Both the position numbers and the translations under genes were made by a program. Positions 13,475 to 25,404 of a stretch of DNA of 64,000 nucleotides are shown one piece after another. The first letter of the stretch is position 1; each line of letters begins with the position of its first letter. Origin of the DNA: Deroplatys truncata. Its lineage: Eukaryota > Arthropoda > Insecta > Mantodea > Mantidae. The stretch is from contig CM060975.1 of the NCBI GenBank assembly GCA_030765065.1, positions 195,839,507 through 195,903,506 of the forward strand, in the 5' to 3' direction. The notes under the pieces were generated by a model. That model did not search any database, was not told where the DNA came from, and was given only the letters and a program-made list of their open reading frames with translations.

Positions 13475-13640
13475 AACTTCCACCTATTTTACTTTCCCTA
13501 CCACTTGCCAATGATAGGTAGAGGAAGTATTGCATTTCATGGAAGTTTGATATTGAATTTTGGTAAAAATGCTCACTTTGAGTTCTGAAATAATGCATTT
13601 TCACAAAACGGCGCATGTGTATGTATGTGTGCATATGCGC
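13475..13640 (+). repeat. Short fragment of the Helentron-like family
   Basis: It begins ACTTTCCCTACCACTTG and continues GGAAGTATTGCATTTCA, like the first part of the copies at 16612, 49171, 54788 and 57184, then runs into a GT/GA-rich tract. A second tiny fragment on the minus strand lies at about 15130-15205 (GGAATGCAATACTTCCTCTA). Confidence 0.6.
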
Positions 13641-13794
13641 ATGAGAGAGAGAGAGAGAAAGAGACATCTTACAAATATGGTGTGATGCAGTCACAGAACT
13701 TCCTTTGTCCATTACAACTTAGTAACATATCTTATAATGAGTCTTCAGATTTATTTGGCCTTTAAATGAATGTTTTATTCGCTCACTGAACTCC

Positions 13795-13895
13795 TTGTCT
13801 CAAAGGGAAGGTGTGGAATTGAACCTCGGACTGCATGCATTGCCAACTTTATAAACAGGTTGATGTACTGCAGCAGTGCAGAGGACTTTATCATA
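13795..13895 (-). repeat. tRNA-like SINE fragment
   Basis: The minus strand contains a B-box-like GAGGTTCAATTCCACACC after a weak A-box about 50 bases upstream. The GC content is higher than the flanks. It is not a complete tRNA. The two overlapping 67- and 94-codon frames show no conserved motif. Confidence 0.4.
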
Positions 13896-15355
13896 GGACA
13901 TTTTGTGCATTCTTTGCATGCGAGGTGGAAGTGACCACCGACACAGAATCTGCATGGTTGAATGCTAAGCTGAGACACTCTACACTAGGAAAACCATTCA
14001 ATTATTTGAGTTACCTATCTGCATACATGCTGAGATTACAAGTTTATGAGATGCAAGCGAAAGACATTCCAAATGTAAATACTGGAAACCTATTATGCAA
14101 GTCCCATTTTGTAAGGTGACCTCGAAACTCTTGACATCCATCCCTTTCAATCATATTTTGCTAGTCCTCTGCTAGAGGCAGTGATGATAAACTCATTTCA
14201 AAGTATTGATGTCATGAGCAGATATCTGACTGGTGGCAACAGCTAAATTAATCTGAAGACCTGTATATTATAGCATGTGGAAACAACATTCAAATGTTTT
14301 TGAATGCATAGAGGAATAAATTCTGGAGTCCTGATAATGACTTCATAAACTTACAAGCATCTCCAGTTGGCAATGGGTGCATATTCAGAACATTTAATTT
14401 TGGATAATGAAAAAGGGACAATAGATCATATTTTGTAGTGGCTCAAAACTTCAGCTTTTAGTTTAACATCTAAGTGGCCTGCCCATGTGGCTTCCAAAAA
14501 AATCTGGTTCTGCTAGCTCTGTCCCAGCTGTCATTTTATTCCACTTTGTCCCAAACAGCAGTACAGACTGCCCTGATTTCAATGTTACTTGGGCAGTAAT
14601 GTTACAGAAAAGCAACAGGAAGGACTGCTCCCTTGACAAGATGGCCCCAGTCGGGCCGTACTATCACTATAACCTCAACCATTGGCGAAAACTGCTGTAA
14701 CTCTGCTGGACAGAGCAGAGCTCAGTTTGTGTATCATTTCAGTCTTTGCCTGTTTGATGTATTATACGGGCAATTATGAAATGTTCTGGTATTGGAAATG
14801 GTTAATTGTCAGACTGGCATAATTAAAAATTACTGTTGGCAAGTCTTTCAGACATAGAAATGCATACTGTGACTCAGACTGAGTAAAGTTTAGTATAGGT
14901 AAAGTACGCATTAAATAATGCTTGAAGTATTTAAAATTTCGGAACAAGTAATAGTTGAAATGATCAGTTTCATTTAAAGCTAACAAATTGATAAATGTTA
15001 ATTTCTTCAAGCATATTTAAGGCCATGTGCAAAGATTTCTAAGCCTTTTACATAACCATTTATTTATTGCTTTTAGTTAAATACTATTGTTACTATTTAT
15101 TCAGTTTTGACTCTCAACACTGGTGAAATTTTTATAGCAAAATTTTGGATGGAATGCAATACTTCCTCTACCTACTAGGTATGCAGGAGGGAAAGTAAAA
15201 ATTAATTAAATACAATTATTCCATAAAGTGCCACACGGAACTGAAAGTTTGGCAAATTTATTACTAAGAAATAATAATTTGCTTAATCACTTTAGTAAGT
15301 ACCATGTTAAAAATAATAGTATGAGAGTCGTTTACATAAAAACAATGGAACTTAC
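13896..15355. other. Intronic sequence, no gene recognised
   Basis: A GC-richer island at about 14440-14760 holds a 71-codon frame (14485-14700) without recognisable motifs; it may be a decayed repeat. The remainder is AT-rich. Confidence 0.35.
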
Positions 15356-15406
15356 CGCATCATTTGAGGCATTTGCCAAACTATTCTGGCATTCAATTAG
15401 CTCCTT
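15356..15406 (-). CDS. Coiled-coil mini-exon (51 nt)
   Basis: It encodes KELIECQNSLANASNDA in phase 0. The acceptor is ttattcttttacag and the donor gtaagttcc. It shares E-C at positions 5-6, a hydrophobic L3/L10 pair, and an ending with a serine and D-A, like the exon at 8714 (DA). Asn and Ala replace some charged residues, so it is diverged at protein level while the 17-codon length and phase are preserved, which suggests selection on the module. It lies 6.6 kb upstream of the 8714 exon and 19.4 kb downstream of the 34813 exon. Confidence 0.75.
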
Positions 15407-15582
15407 CTGTAAAAGAATAATTAAAGTTAAATAAGTATGAATGCAGCAGCAGCTCAAGAGTATACATTTTGGTTGTTCACTAAATCTTAGAGTAAGATAG
15501 CTCTGAAAATGTGAAATAGCTCTGCTGCGTAATAGGAATGATTATGAATAAACTGATACAACTGCAGCTGCTCCCAACAACA

Positions 15583-15762
<180 letters not shown>

Positions 15763-16350
15763 CTTAAGTTGTCTGACAAAAGAAAGGGTTGTTTTTGTGG
15801 ATGTTTGTTGCCATGCACATAATTAATAATTACGAGCATTTTAAAGTAAGAATGAAGTAATGTGCAAATAAAATTGTAATTGAGAGTATGGATAGTTTGG
15901 AATAAGCGGGAGAAATTTCTGTGCTTGTGCATATACTATATTACTCTACACCGGCACTGTCTGCCACAGTGTGCTACCACTTAGTGGCATTAATGTAAAC
16001 TTGTAGTGATAATATGGAAACACAATGCAGGAGAAGCTTCGTGCATACCTTCAAATGTGCACAAATTCATATGTGTTTGACCTATTGCAGCATATTAGCT
16101 GCGCATGTGCAAAAGCTCCTTAAAACATGGAAAAGTCAAGTTGTGCTACTAATCCTGTTGTAAAATTTCATTGAGTTTAGAGGAGTAGCACACTAGATTT
16201 GAATGCATATATGTTACATTTAGTAGCATTCAAAGAAAAAAATAACCAATAAATCTGCAAGGTGTCAAAAGTTAGGGCGTTCATGGCTCTTATACAGCAG
16301 CTGTTACTGTATGAATGTGAAGTTGTGTTGATAATTTAGTATCACAATAC

Positions 16351-16351
16351 T

Positions 16352-16398
<47 letters not shown>

Positions 16399-16400
16399 TA
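16351..16400. repeat. (TTTA)n microsatellite
   Basis: About 12 TTTA units. Confidence 0.97.
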
Positions 16401-16403
16401 ACT

Positions 16404-16611
16404 AGTGATGGGATGATATCACTATTTCTCCATAGCACCAATGCTCAATACTCAATGCTCATTTTATAAAAATCCGTAAAGGCAATAGCTTGTCCACTGA
16501 ATTATGTTCTTATTAGTAGCTTTTTGTGTATAAACCCATGTAACAAATTTTACATTGTATGCTAATTCCGAAATTGTTCCTGTTTGACATTCTCCAATTG
16601 GCAGCACTTTT
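16404..16611 (+). repeat. 5' part of a dispersed repeat interrupted by a Helentron-like insertion
   Basis: Starts with AGTGATGGGATGATATCACT, a possible hAT-like terminus, and is collinear with 63660-64000. The match stops at GGCAGCACTTT, where the element at 16612 begins, and resumes at 17966 (TGCTAATGCCACACTCAAGG, then CTAACAACAAC). The uninterrupted copy reads GCCAGCAATTTTTTTATATT at this point. Confidence 0.65.
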
Positions 16612-17965
16612 ACTTTCTCTACTACGTATAGTAAGTAGGGGAAGTATTGTATTCCACCCAAAAATTTTATACCGAGATTTCACCGGAAATATATGTTTTG
16701 AGACCCCCTGAATCCAAAAAAAGCATTTTTGGAAACATGTCTGCATGTGTGTCTCTCTGTGAACAGCATAACTCAGAAACGAACAGTCGTATAAACACCA
16801 AACTTGGTATTTAGGTTCAGTATCTTCCAGAGATGCAACACGAAGGTTTTCAAGAAAATACCCCCATCCCAGATTACTCTTTACATGGAATATTTTCCAA
16901 AAATTTTAATTTTCTCAAAAATGGCTCTGACGATTTTGATTAAAATATCATATGTTTAAGATATTTTCATGAGAAATAAAATGTATATCTTGAATTTTCT
17001 GGGAATGTCTCCAAAAGTAGTCTTCATTGTGAACGACTTTTGCATAACTGGTAAACCATAAGAGATAGACAAAGTTTTACTACACAAAAAATGTAGATCA
17101 CGTTGAAATACACAATTTATGTCATATACATTTTTTTTGTTGAGTGAACCATTTTCGAGATATTGCTTGTTATTTCCTTAAATTTTTCAATACTTATTTT
17201 CTCAAATGGGAATTCGTTATTCATTTTTTTGTCTTGGATATGGAAAGAGTATTAATCTGTGGCAAAGAGAATGGTGCTGCACCTAGCAACCAGCTATTAA
17301 GAGATATGTATATGCTTAAAGGCTACTGTATTTCTATATTGCCCTTGTAAACATATATTCCCCTTACATCTACAAGAAACTTAGCAATAAGATAGAGTCT
17401 GCAAATGTGTATCTCGATTAACATGAAGTAGATGGAGAATAAGTGTTTGTAACAATAGTTTGTACAAGAGTAGAGAAAGTCATGTGAGTGTAACACATCA
17501 GACTTTTTTATGTTCTGGACATGCAAAAAGAATGGAATGCGCCACATAGCGACCAGCGCTTAAAAGATTTGACTATCGCTTATAACCTACCATATTCCCC
17601 TTGCATCTACAAGAAAATTAGCAATAAGATTGACATCTCGATATCTCGATTAACATGAAGCATATGGAGAATAAGCGTTTGTAAAAATAGTTTGTACAAG
17701 AGTAGAGAAAGTATGTGAGTGTAACACATCAGATTTTTTTTATGTTCTGGACATGCAAAGAGAATGGAATACTCCACATAACAACCAGCTCTTAAAATAT
17801 TTGACTATCGCTTAAAACCTACCATAATCCCCTTGCATCTACAAGAAAATTAGCAATAAGATTGACATCTCGATTAACATAAAGCATATGGAGAATAAGC
17901 GTTTGTAAAAATAGTTTGTACAAGAGTAGAGAAAGTCATGTGAGTGTAACACATCAGATTTTTTT
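16612..17965 (+). mobile_element. Helentron/HINE-like non-autonomous element with triplicated 3' end
   Basis: Starts ACTTTCTCTACTACGTATAG and ends GTAGAGAAAGTCATGTGAGT, then AACACATCAG plus a T-run. ACTTTCTCTAC at the start and GTAGAGAAAGT near the end form subterminal inverted repeats. A small hairpin (TGTG...CACA) precedes the end, and insertion is into a T-run. Inside are GTGTGTCTCTCTGTGAACAGC and AACTCAGAAACGAAC, shared by all copies. The 3' portion is repeated in tandem: units at about 17231-17508, 17509-17740 and 17741-17965 each end in AGTAGAGAAAGT...CATCAGA. No coding capacity. The rolling-circle assignment is inferred from structure. Confidence 0.6.
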
Positions 17966-18346
17966 ATCTTGCTAATGCCACACTCAAGGCTAACAACAAC
18001 ACTATAATAATAATTTCTTTTTATATAATTACGAGTATATTTGATGCTAAAAACTTTCCTTTAAGGGATTTTCTATTCATATTATGGAAATTAGTCGTAC
18101 AGTATACCATAAGCTTGCTTGTGACCCAAGTCTGACTCGCATAAACACTAACAGATGGAAGGAAAGAACAAACATTTCCATGTGCTGTATTATTTCATGT
18201 CTTAAGTCCTGATTTGTATCTGCTGGATTCACAGATTTTGGTCATCAGAGAATGTAAATGTAATCGCTGAGAGTAAGTCATCAAGCCAGGCTGTTGCAGA
18301 AAGGTGACTTAGTGCATCAGCTAAATCAGCTTCATTCACAATTCAG

Positions 18347-19286
18347 TTAAGGGGACAAGGTAGTCTGAACACATGGAAATTACACCTTAACTGCGTTAAT
18401 TTGCTGCTGCTCTTATAGTTCTCAATGGTTTTTCCTTAAATTTTTATGAGTTATTCTATAAATCAAGAGAATTATTTTAAGTGGTTGTTTGCATTGATAG
18501 CTTATGCAGTTGAGTCCATAAAAATTATTTCATTCAGCAGAAAAATAATGAAATTTTTCCTCCTAAAACGTGTGAATTCATGTACCTTTTTCTCTGGTCT
18601 ACTTGCAATACAGAATCACACTTTTGCATGCTTGTTCTTAGTATAATCAGCTATCATCTGGACCTCAATTATTTATTTATCTATATCAGTTCACTAGAAA
18701 TTGAAAACAAATGTTGTTTGCAAAGTCAAAAAAGTAAAAAGTGGAAAATATGCAATGTTGTTGCTTTTTTAATGTCACTAATATACATTATAAAATTATG
18801 ATTGTGGTTCAGAAAGTTTAACTATGTGTTGTTTACATGTACTGAACATTTCAGCTCTCTACCTCTCATACTTTCTGAGAAAAAGGTACATAAGTATCCA
18901 AAAATGTTGTTTTGAGAAAACTGAATTTAAAGTTTGATCATTAAAATTCTGACACACTTCAGTGCATTCCAGGATCATAATCATCTGCACCTTGATTCCG
19001 TGATTGCCTTCTCTTGGTCCTGGCCTCTTTTGTTAATTGCTTAACTGCTCGCCGGGCATGATATAGTCGTTCGTTGTTGAAAGATACAAAAATGTTCTAA
19101 AAATGGGCGTTGCATGACAGCTTCAAAGGAATGCAGACTAATATTTAAATGGTATTTAAATGTCTTAAAAACCTCTTAACCCCCAAAAAGTAAATATTTT
19201 CTGAAACTGGAAATAATAGGGATTTTATTGGTGCCTAAAACAAAAAATATGATTTTTGACCATTTCAGAGTACCTTGCCCCCTTAA
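18347..19286. mobile_element. TTAA-flanked DNA transposon remnant (Kolobok- or piggyBac-like)
   Basis: TTAA at 18347-18350 and 19283-19286 bracket inverted ends GGGGACAAGGTAGTCTGAA and, on the other strand, GGGGGCAAGGTACTCTGAA (two mismatches). Length is 940 bp. A short minus-strand coding trace near 18960-19080 (AVKQLTKEARTKRRQSRNQG) looks like the basic tail of a transposase. TTAA target duplication is used by both Kolobok and piggyBac; the AGGGGGC-type end leans to Kolobok. Non-autonomous. Confidence 0.65.
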
Positions 19287-20399
19287 TACTACATGTTACA
19301 TGAGTACTTCTACTCCTTTCCCGATTTTTTTGCATGTTTTCATTTAGACACAAGAGGCTATGGAATGTTGCTTGATTCATCCACAGGAAACAAGTCAAGG
19401 TTTATCTACAACTGTAGTCCAGCAACTCTGTGGGCACACATGCGAGGCAATAATGTGAAAGTCTCAACTGCTTTCATTAATTTAAAAGTATCAAAGCTTT
19501 ATTAAAGTATTAGACATATACCACCAAGTATCAAGGGTATTGGCAGTATTGAGGTCCCACCCCTATTTATAACATAGAAAGAAGAAAAATAACTTTCTGT
19601 TTAACACTCTTAAGTGAAACAAGTCCACCCATATTATATATACACTACATAAAGAATTTTCTTCTTTCCTTCATCCAGACATTTGAGCATCATAATGACC
19701 AGTTCATTTATTCACCATCCTATGACCTACCCTACCCCATAAAAGACCATTAATTAATAATCGAAGCAAGCAAGCAAGACTATGATTCACATTCCTTTTG
19801 CTGAATTTTCCATTTAAATTTCAAGCATGTAGCTAAGTGATGACTCATTTGTAGCAGTACAATCTAGTATAGTGAAATGACTACTGAGTATTTGGCATGC
19901 TTTGTTCATGCCTTAAGTCCCAACTGAATCTCTTGTTGGTGCTGCTTCTAATAATAATGAAAAGATTTATTCCTCTTTCAGTTTCCTCAATATGAAGTTT
20001 TCTGATAAGATAAAACATGCTAAACAAATACATATGCATTTAAATATACTTCTTTAAAAATAGAAAAAATATAAAATAAGAAAATCTTATTTAATAACGA
20101 CATAAAAGTATTGCTAAACAAAGATTCTTAAATATGAGGCAGAGAGAGTGAGAAGAGAGCTGGAGAGGAGGGGGAGGGGGGAGAGGTAGAGAGTGCCATA
20201 TTAGATTCTTTAGTATTAAAAGTGCTTCTCTGACAGTAGTAACTGTTATTTCTTAAGTAGCCTTTTATGAATGCTAAATACATACATATGTAGTATTTAT
20301 TTGTGCTAAGTTGTTTACACATTTGGTGACTGTTAGGATTGGCCCTGGCCACTTGTTCCCCAGACCCTTGATATTACATTCTGCGTTATATCCGTCACT
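19287..20399. other. Intronic sequence, no gene; purine-rich tract at 20138-20190
   Basis: Only short frames. A GA/GGGGAG-rich stretch at about 20138-20190 is low complexity. Confidence 0.4.
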
Positions 20400-20960
20400 T
20401 TCTTAAATTTCTATAATCTTCACTTTCCATCTATTTACATACTATTTTCAACTTCTTTCAGCTTCCTATTTCCATTTTCTTCTCACATTCTACAAAAATT
20501 CTCCTAAACCTCTTACCTGAGACCAATCTAAAAACAATTATTTTTACAATGCTATTATTTTTTTTAGCAATTTCTCATATTTATTTATTCTCTTTAAATA
20601 TTTTCCTACATTCATTTGTCCCTTTACATACAATTGGAATGTGTATTCCATCTTCAATTTTACTGCATACTGGACATATTCCTTGTATAACATTACCTCC
20701 GAGTTTCCTATAAATTTCCATACCACTAGTCTAAACCATGTTATTGCTTCCCTTTCTTTGTTGATACAAATTTCCACATGCTTTTCTTTTCCTAATTGTC
20801 TTTATCACTTTGTAAAATACCAAGATCTCATTACACTACTTCTTGCCCTCAACTCTTGTTTATTGATGTTCATATATCTTTCTTTGGCAATTTTCCAGAA
20901 TTCCTGTATCATTTCATGTCTTTGCACCTTTATATCAGATAGCCATACTCTCATTAAGAG
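20400..20960 (-). pseudogene. 3' fragment of LINE family A (C-terminal region)
   Basis: The minus-strand frame at 20544-20777 (NKEREAITWFRLVVWKF) matches the C-terminal segment of the LINE at 55731-57100 (NKEERESIAWVRTGAWRL). The zinc-knuckle region that follows is degraded. It is 5'-truncated and broken. Family A is a non-LTR retrotransposon; its clade is not assigned. Confidence 0.7.
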
Positions 20961-22119
20961 ATTTTTAATACATACCTAGTATTGAGTATGTTGTCCAATA
21001 TTAGATACTAGAACAATGATAAATGTTTTCTGTCAAGAAATGCAATATTATGAAGTTCAGAATACTTTACTCAATTCAAGGAAAAGTAGCAAAATAATTG
21101 TCTCATATAACAATTTCAGGATAATATTTTAAAAAGAAATAAAAATCTAAATGAAACCAATAACAAGGAACGGATACGTGTTTGTTTGCATTTGTTCATT
21201 TGGCCCTGCAGTGAGCAATGCTCCAGGACATTGAACATACCATACAATGATTGTGAAGTATGCAGCATAACTAATGACATACATATTACCAAGAACAACT
21301 TTTTTAAGAACAGCAACAATTTAGACCAATAACATTTATATTTACTTTCCATCATGCATTATATAAGAGAAGGTAAAAGTTGTGGATAAATGTAAACCAA
21401 CACCATTTCGAGAGTAAACTTCCAACTGCATTACTGTAGGACAACAATAACGAAAAGTATAAACCACCATGACATACAATCTGTGCTATGTATTGAATAC
21501 TTACCTGTTGCACGACTGTTTAATAAATTCTTCTACTATATATGGGGAGCGAGTATATAAAAATGATTTTAAATATTTCTTGATGTTTTATGTTGATTGG
21601 GATTGCCTAATAGTTTTAGGTAACATGGAAGATTATTATACATTGTTATTGAAGAAAAGTAACATTCCTTTTGGAATAGTTTTAAGCTATTTGCTGTTCT
21701 ATACAAATTGCCTGCATGCCGTGTATTTGATAATGCACAGGAAGGTTTGTTTTGAATGTATTATAATTATCTTAAGACAGCTCAACAGAGAATATGAGGT
21801 ATTCACCATTAAGGATAAGGGTTTTTGGGTTTTAAACAAGGGCCTACAGGAATAACTGGGCCCAAATAATATTTGTGGCCTTCATTTTTGTAGTATAACT
21901 TGCTTGCTGTACACTGAGTTATCAGATATTATTCCACTTCATAACAGGAAGTGAAAGTAAGCAAAATATGCTGTTCTTAAGGCATTTTGGTTTAAGTTTT
22001 TTAAGGCAAAGCAAGCTGAGGTAAGTTTTGATGTCATGCTTTATATCTATTTTCTCCTGCTGAACTCATCTATTTGAGGCCCGAGAAATTCTCCTTATAC
22101 AATTGTTGTACCTGATTGT
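20961..22119. other. Intronic sequence, no gene recognised
   Basis: Contains a 128-codon plus-strand frame (21469-21855) of biased, hydrophobic, motif-free composition that I do not believe is a gene. Confidence 0.4.
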
Positions 22120-22600
22120 TAATTCATTTAGCTACTTGTTTATGCTTCATTCTGAATTGAATAAAGTTTGCTTTATCATATTTTAATGAAAGCTTGTTAG
22201 CTTCAAACCAATTGATGAGTTGTTGAAATGCTTTATTAGCCAAATTTCTTAATTGTTGATGTGACTTTTCAGATATAAGGACACTGCCACAAAGAGCACA
22301 CCTAAAATTATGTGGCAAGTCATTTATGAATATTAAAAGTAACAAATGGTCAAGTATAGAAACTTGTGGAACACCTTTAGAAATTACCCCTGGTTCAGAG
22401 TCATGGTCACTGATTCTCGTTTTCTAGATTCTATTAAGTAAGATCTGAACCAAATTATAGAGATGTTATTGAAGCCATAACATTTTAACTTTTGCATAAA
22501 CAGGTTGTGATCTATGCTCTCAAATGGTTTAGTCACAAAATATTTTTCTAATGGCAGTTTCTTTTTATCCGAGGATACTAACTTCAGAAGTGACATAAGT
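22120..22600 (-). pseudogene. Jockey-like LINE reverse transcriptase fragment
   Basis: The minus-strand frames read FESIDHNLFMQKLKCYGFNN, then a decayed block where the P-Q-G-S-x-L-G-P motif should be (22350-22390), then LLIFINDLPHNF. Further on is QLINWFEANKLSLKYDKANF, the thumb-side motif of jockey/CR1-type RTs. The YADD box is lost. Two frames and stops show it is dead. Confidence 0.85.
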
Positions 22601-23150
22601 AGGGCACTTTCAGAGATGTATTTATATGTATTTTTCAGTGAGAAGACAATGAATCTCTGCTGTTACTCTGGACTCAGAAGAAAAACAGTTCAACTTCCAG
22701 CTGCTCCTCAGCCACTTCCACAGCAGATGACAAAGTTTGAAGGTTACACTGGATTTACTTTTGCCTGTGTGTACACAGATTAGGTACCAATTTTATGCAC
22801 AACGAGTGGCACTTTGTAAACTTATGAATTAGGGTGTTGCAGTTGAATTGGTTATATAAAAATTTTGCTTTAAAAATTGCAATTATCAAGTGTAGCACAC
22901 AAACTCAATATATGTGCAGTAACCTCTCTTAGCAGGTAATATATATGAGATTCGTTAATACCTAACAGTGAGCATGGTTACCTCTTTCTTTGGTCCCACT
23001 TATATTGCAATAAAAATTAAAAGGAAGGGAACAATTTAATCATTGCCTCAAGAATTATGATAAAAATGTTCAGAATCCACGTTTGTCAAAAACTGTATAT
23101 AGTTCTTTCTTTAAGTGATTAGTTTTTGTACTTACATTTTGCTTCATACA
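22601..23150. other. Intronic sequence, no gene recognised
   Basis: An 89-codon frame at 22514-22783 partly overlaps the antisense of the LINE fragment and has no motif. Confidence 0.4.
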
Positions 23151-23173
23151 GTAACAACAACAACAACAACAAC

Positions 23174-23248
<75 letters not shown>
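23151..23248. repeat. (AAC)n-(AAT)n microsatellite
   Basis: Eight AAC units followed by about 25 AAT units. Poly-Asn, poly-Tyr and poly-Cys frames here are artefacts. Confidence 0.98.
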
Positions 23249-23249
<1 letters not shown>

Positions 23250-23599
23250 GATATATTCATCTATTGACATGGAATACATGTTTCAGGCTTAGTCTGTATG
23301 ATTCTACACAATTTAAGTAATTTGTACAATTGAATCAAAAAGTACAGAAATACGTTACTATGTCATAGTCTGTACTATTTAAACAATTAATATATAATAC
23401 ACTTGAAATTTACACAAAGCTAAAGTGGTTTACTAAATTATTACAATTTCAAAATCTACAGTTGCTAAATTCCTAGAAGTGCAATTTGTATATACACTTA
23501 TACATACAATTAAAGGTCTTAGTTATTTTTCAGAACACTATAACATATCTACATCACAAACAAAATAAAATAATTTCCATTAGTTATATAAGTGTTAAA

Positions 23600-24500
23600 A
23601 TTTGTCAGTTCTATATAAACATTTACCCAACATGTAATGGAGATGTTCAATATGCCCTCTGTGAGCACTGATACATGCATCAACCTGCCATCATAGTGAA
23701 CCCCGGATGCGCTGATGTATCCCTGCAGTATTGCATATGGTTTTGTAGCCTTCCAGAGACTCTGAACATGTGATACTGGGGTTCAATACACAAGAGCTTT
23801 CAAATGCTCCCACAAATAAAAGTCCAGTGGGTTTAGGTCCAGGGAGCGTGGAGGCCAGGCAATTGGTCCACCTCTACCTATCCATCTGTCACCGAATCAG
23901 TTATTTACAAGCCGACGGACATGAACACTAAAATGAGGAGGTGCTCCATCGTGCATGTCGTACATGTTTTGTCGCACAGCTAAAGGCACATCTGCTAACA
24001 GATCAGGTAGAACATTCTCTACGAAATTATGGTAACTTTGTCCGTTGAGCGTGGATGGAAGAACTTGAGGCCCTACCAAACAATCACCAACAATGCCGGC
24101 CCAAACATTGACAGAAAATCTTTGTTGATGACTTGCTTCAACAGTTGTGTGAGGATTGACGTCATCCATACATGCCGATTGTGATAATTTACAATCTGAT
24201 CTCGTTGAACGACGCCTCATCTGTCAACAGCACGTTGCACTAAAATTAGAGTTGACACTTTGTTGAATAAACCATTCGCAGAAGTGTACCCGTGCAGGAA
24301 AATCGGCTGCTAATAGTGCCTGCACACGCTGCAGATGATATGGATAGAGCCAGACCTCGTGTAACACTTGCCAGACAGTCATGTGGTCAACATTCATTGT
24401 TGCAGCTACTTGTCTTGTACTGACACTAGGGTCGTCGTCAACTGCCTGAAGAATTGCCGCCTCCCGTTGTGGTGTCCTCATCCTTCTAGGCCTTCCCCGG
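23600..24500 (-). pseudogene. Mariner-superfamily (DDE endonuclease) transposase pseudogene
   Basis: Read on the minus strand. A helix-turn-helix region (24224-24481: REAAILQAVDDDPSVSTRQV, then HMTVWQVLHE) is followed by YPYHLQRVQALLAADF. After a frameshift comes QQRFSVNVWAGIVGD and MHDGAPPHFSVHVRRLVN, where the second catalytic Asp-Gly region lies. Then PIAWPPRSLDLNPLDFYLWE near 23825-23885, and a tail HRGHIEHL. The order matches the widespread insect transposases with a DUF4817-type N-terminus. Frameshifts and stops make it inactive. A SINE is inserted just upstream. Confidence 0.85.
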
Positions 24501-24512
24501 TCGCGAGTATCA

Positions 24513-24782
24513 AGTTAAGTTGAGTTTTACTTAAGGACGCTCTTTAACTGCTGTGGTCCTTAGCGTCCCATTCTATATTGGGCGTGAAAGACCGGTAATT
24601 TTACTCAGAAGCCTCTTTATCAGGCTTGAGGTTTTTTTACGTGCCGTAAATCTACGACATGGGACCACCGGCTTTACTTCCCTTCCGAAGGATTTTTACG
24701 CCCGAAAGAAATCCAACACCCTCCGCCGAGTTTGAACCCGCGACCTCGGAAACTGGAGGTAACCACTACACCACGGAGGACG
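24513..24782 (-). mobile_element. tRNA-derived SINE (family 1)
   Basis: On the minus strand the head reads CGTCCTCCGTGGTGTAGTGG, with B-box GGTTCAAACTCGGCGGAGG. The body includes ACGGCACGTAAA and CCCAATATAGAATGGGACGC, and the tail is AAACTCAACTTAA. It is highly similar to the copies at 27595 and 33711. The head resembles Glu- or Asp-type tRNA 5' halves. It sits between the transposase start and the repeat that begins at 24786. Confidence 0.88.
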
Positions 24783-24785
24783 ATC

Positions 24786-25260
24786 AAACTTACACAGACG
24801 ACAATGGCTACCATCAGGACAACGAGCTCAACGAAGGACCGAGAAGGCCGGATCTCAAGACAGACGCCTGTGCCCAATTGACTGCACAGGACACAATAGA
24901 AAATCTTTCAATTTATCTAAATCTAATATAACACAATAATAGTACAACCTAGCAGTAAGTTAATGCTAAGTCATGTGACACGCAGGCACTCCCTGCAAAC
25001 AACACACATTTTAGATCTTAGGCATTATTTATCAAATACTAGCAATATAAGAAACATACGCAAATAACCCACTGGTATTGCTCAGGTTCCATGGGCAATA
25101 CCAGCAAGTAACATTTGACGCGCTCGCATGCAATGCATGCCAGCTAAGTAGCTATTCACATACTAACCGGGGTGCTATGCGGGACCCGACTAAAAGCATG
25201 CAAACATAAATGCACGATACTACTCAGCAATATACAATTAACTCGTGGTAGGGTTTTTTA
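24786..25260. repeat. Dispersed repeat shared with 51270-51950
   Basis: Collinear landmarks shared with the second copy: GGACAACGAG, CAGGCACTCCCTGCA, CCCACTGGTATTG, GGGGTGCTATGCGGGACCCG and the following AGCAATA. The other copy keeps a minus-strand open frame (51209-51556) that is broken here. Its position directly upstream of a mariner-like transposase suggests it could be part of that or a neighbouring element; identity unknown. Confidence 0.65.
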
Positions 25261-25267
25261 GTGGGTA

Positions 25268-25330
25268 TTCCGCTTCTGAGCGGCGAGCCCCACATATCCC
25301 CCCAGCCATTGCACACCGGCTGGGGGTCGA
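25268..25330. other. Two adjacent GC-rich hairpins
   Basis: CCGCT-TCTG-AGCGG at about 25270-25283, and a 9-bp perfect stem CCCCCAGCC (25299-25307) with GGCTGGGGG (25318-25326) around a 10-base loop. They are in strong contrast to the AT-rich surroundings and lie about 100 bases before the LINE coding trace. They may belong to a LINE leader. Confidence 0.6.
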
Positions 25331-25404
25331 ATGCAATAATGCATTTTTCCCCCCACGGAAAAAAAAATCAAACTATTAAGCAAATAACTAATCAAACACG
25401 CGAA

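Noticed and set aside
21469..21855. 128-codon plus-strand open frame
   Set aside because: AT-rich composition, hydrophobic and Leu/Tyr/Ile-heavy, no motif, no splice context, and not on the strand of the host gene.
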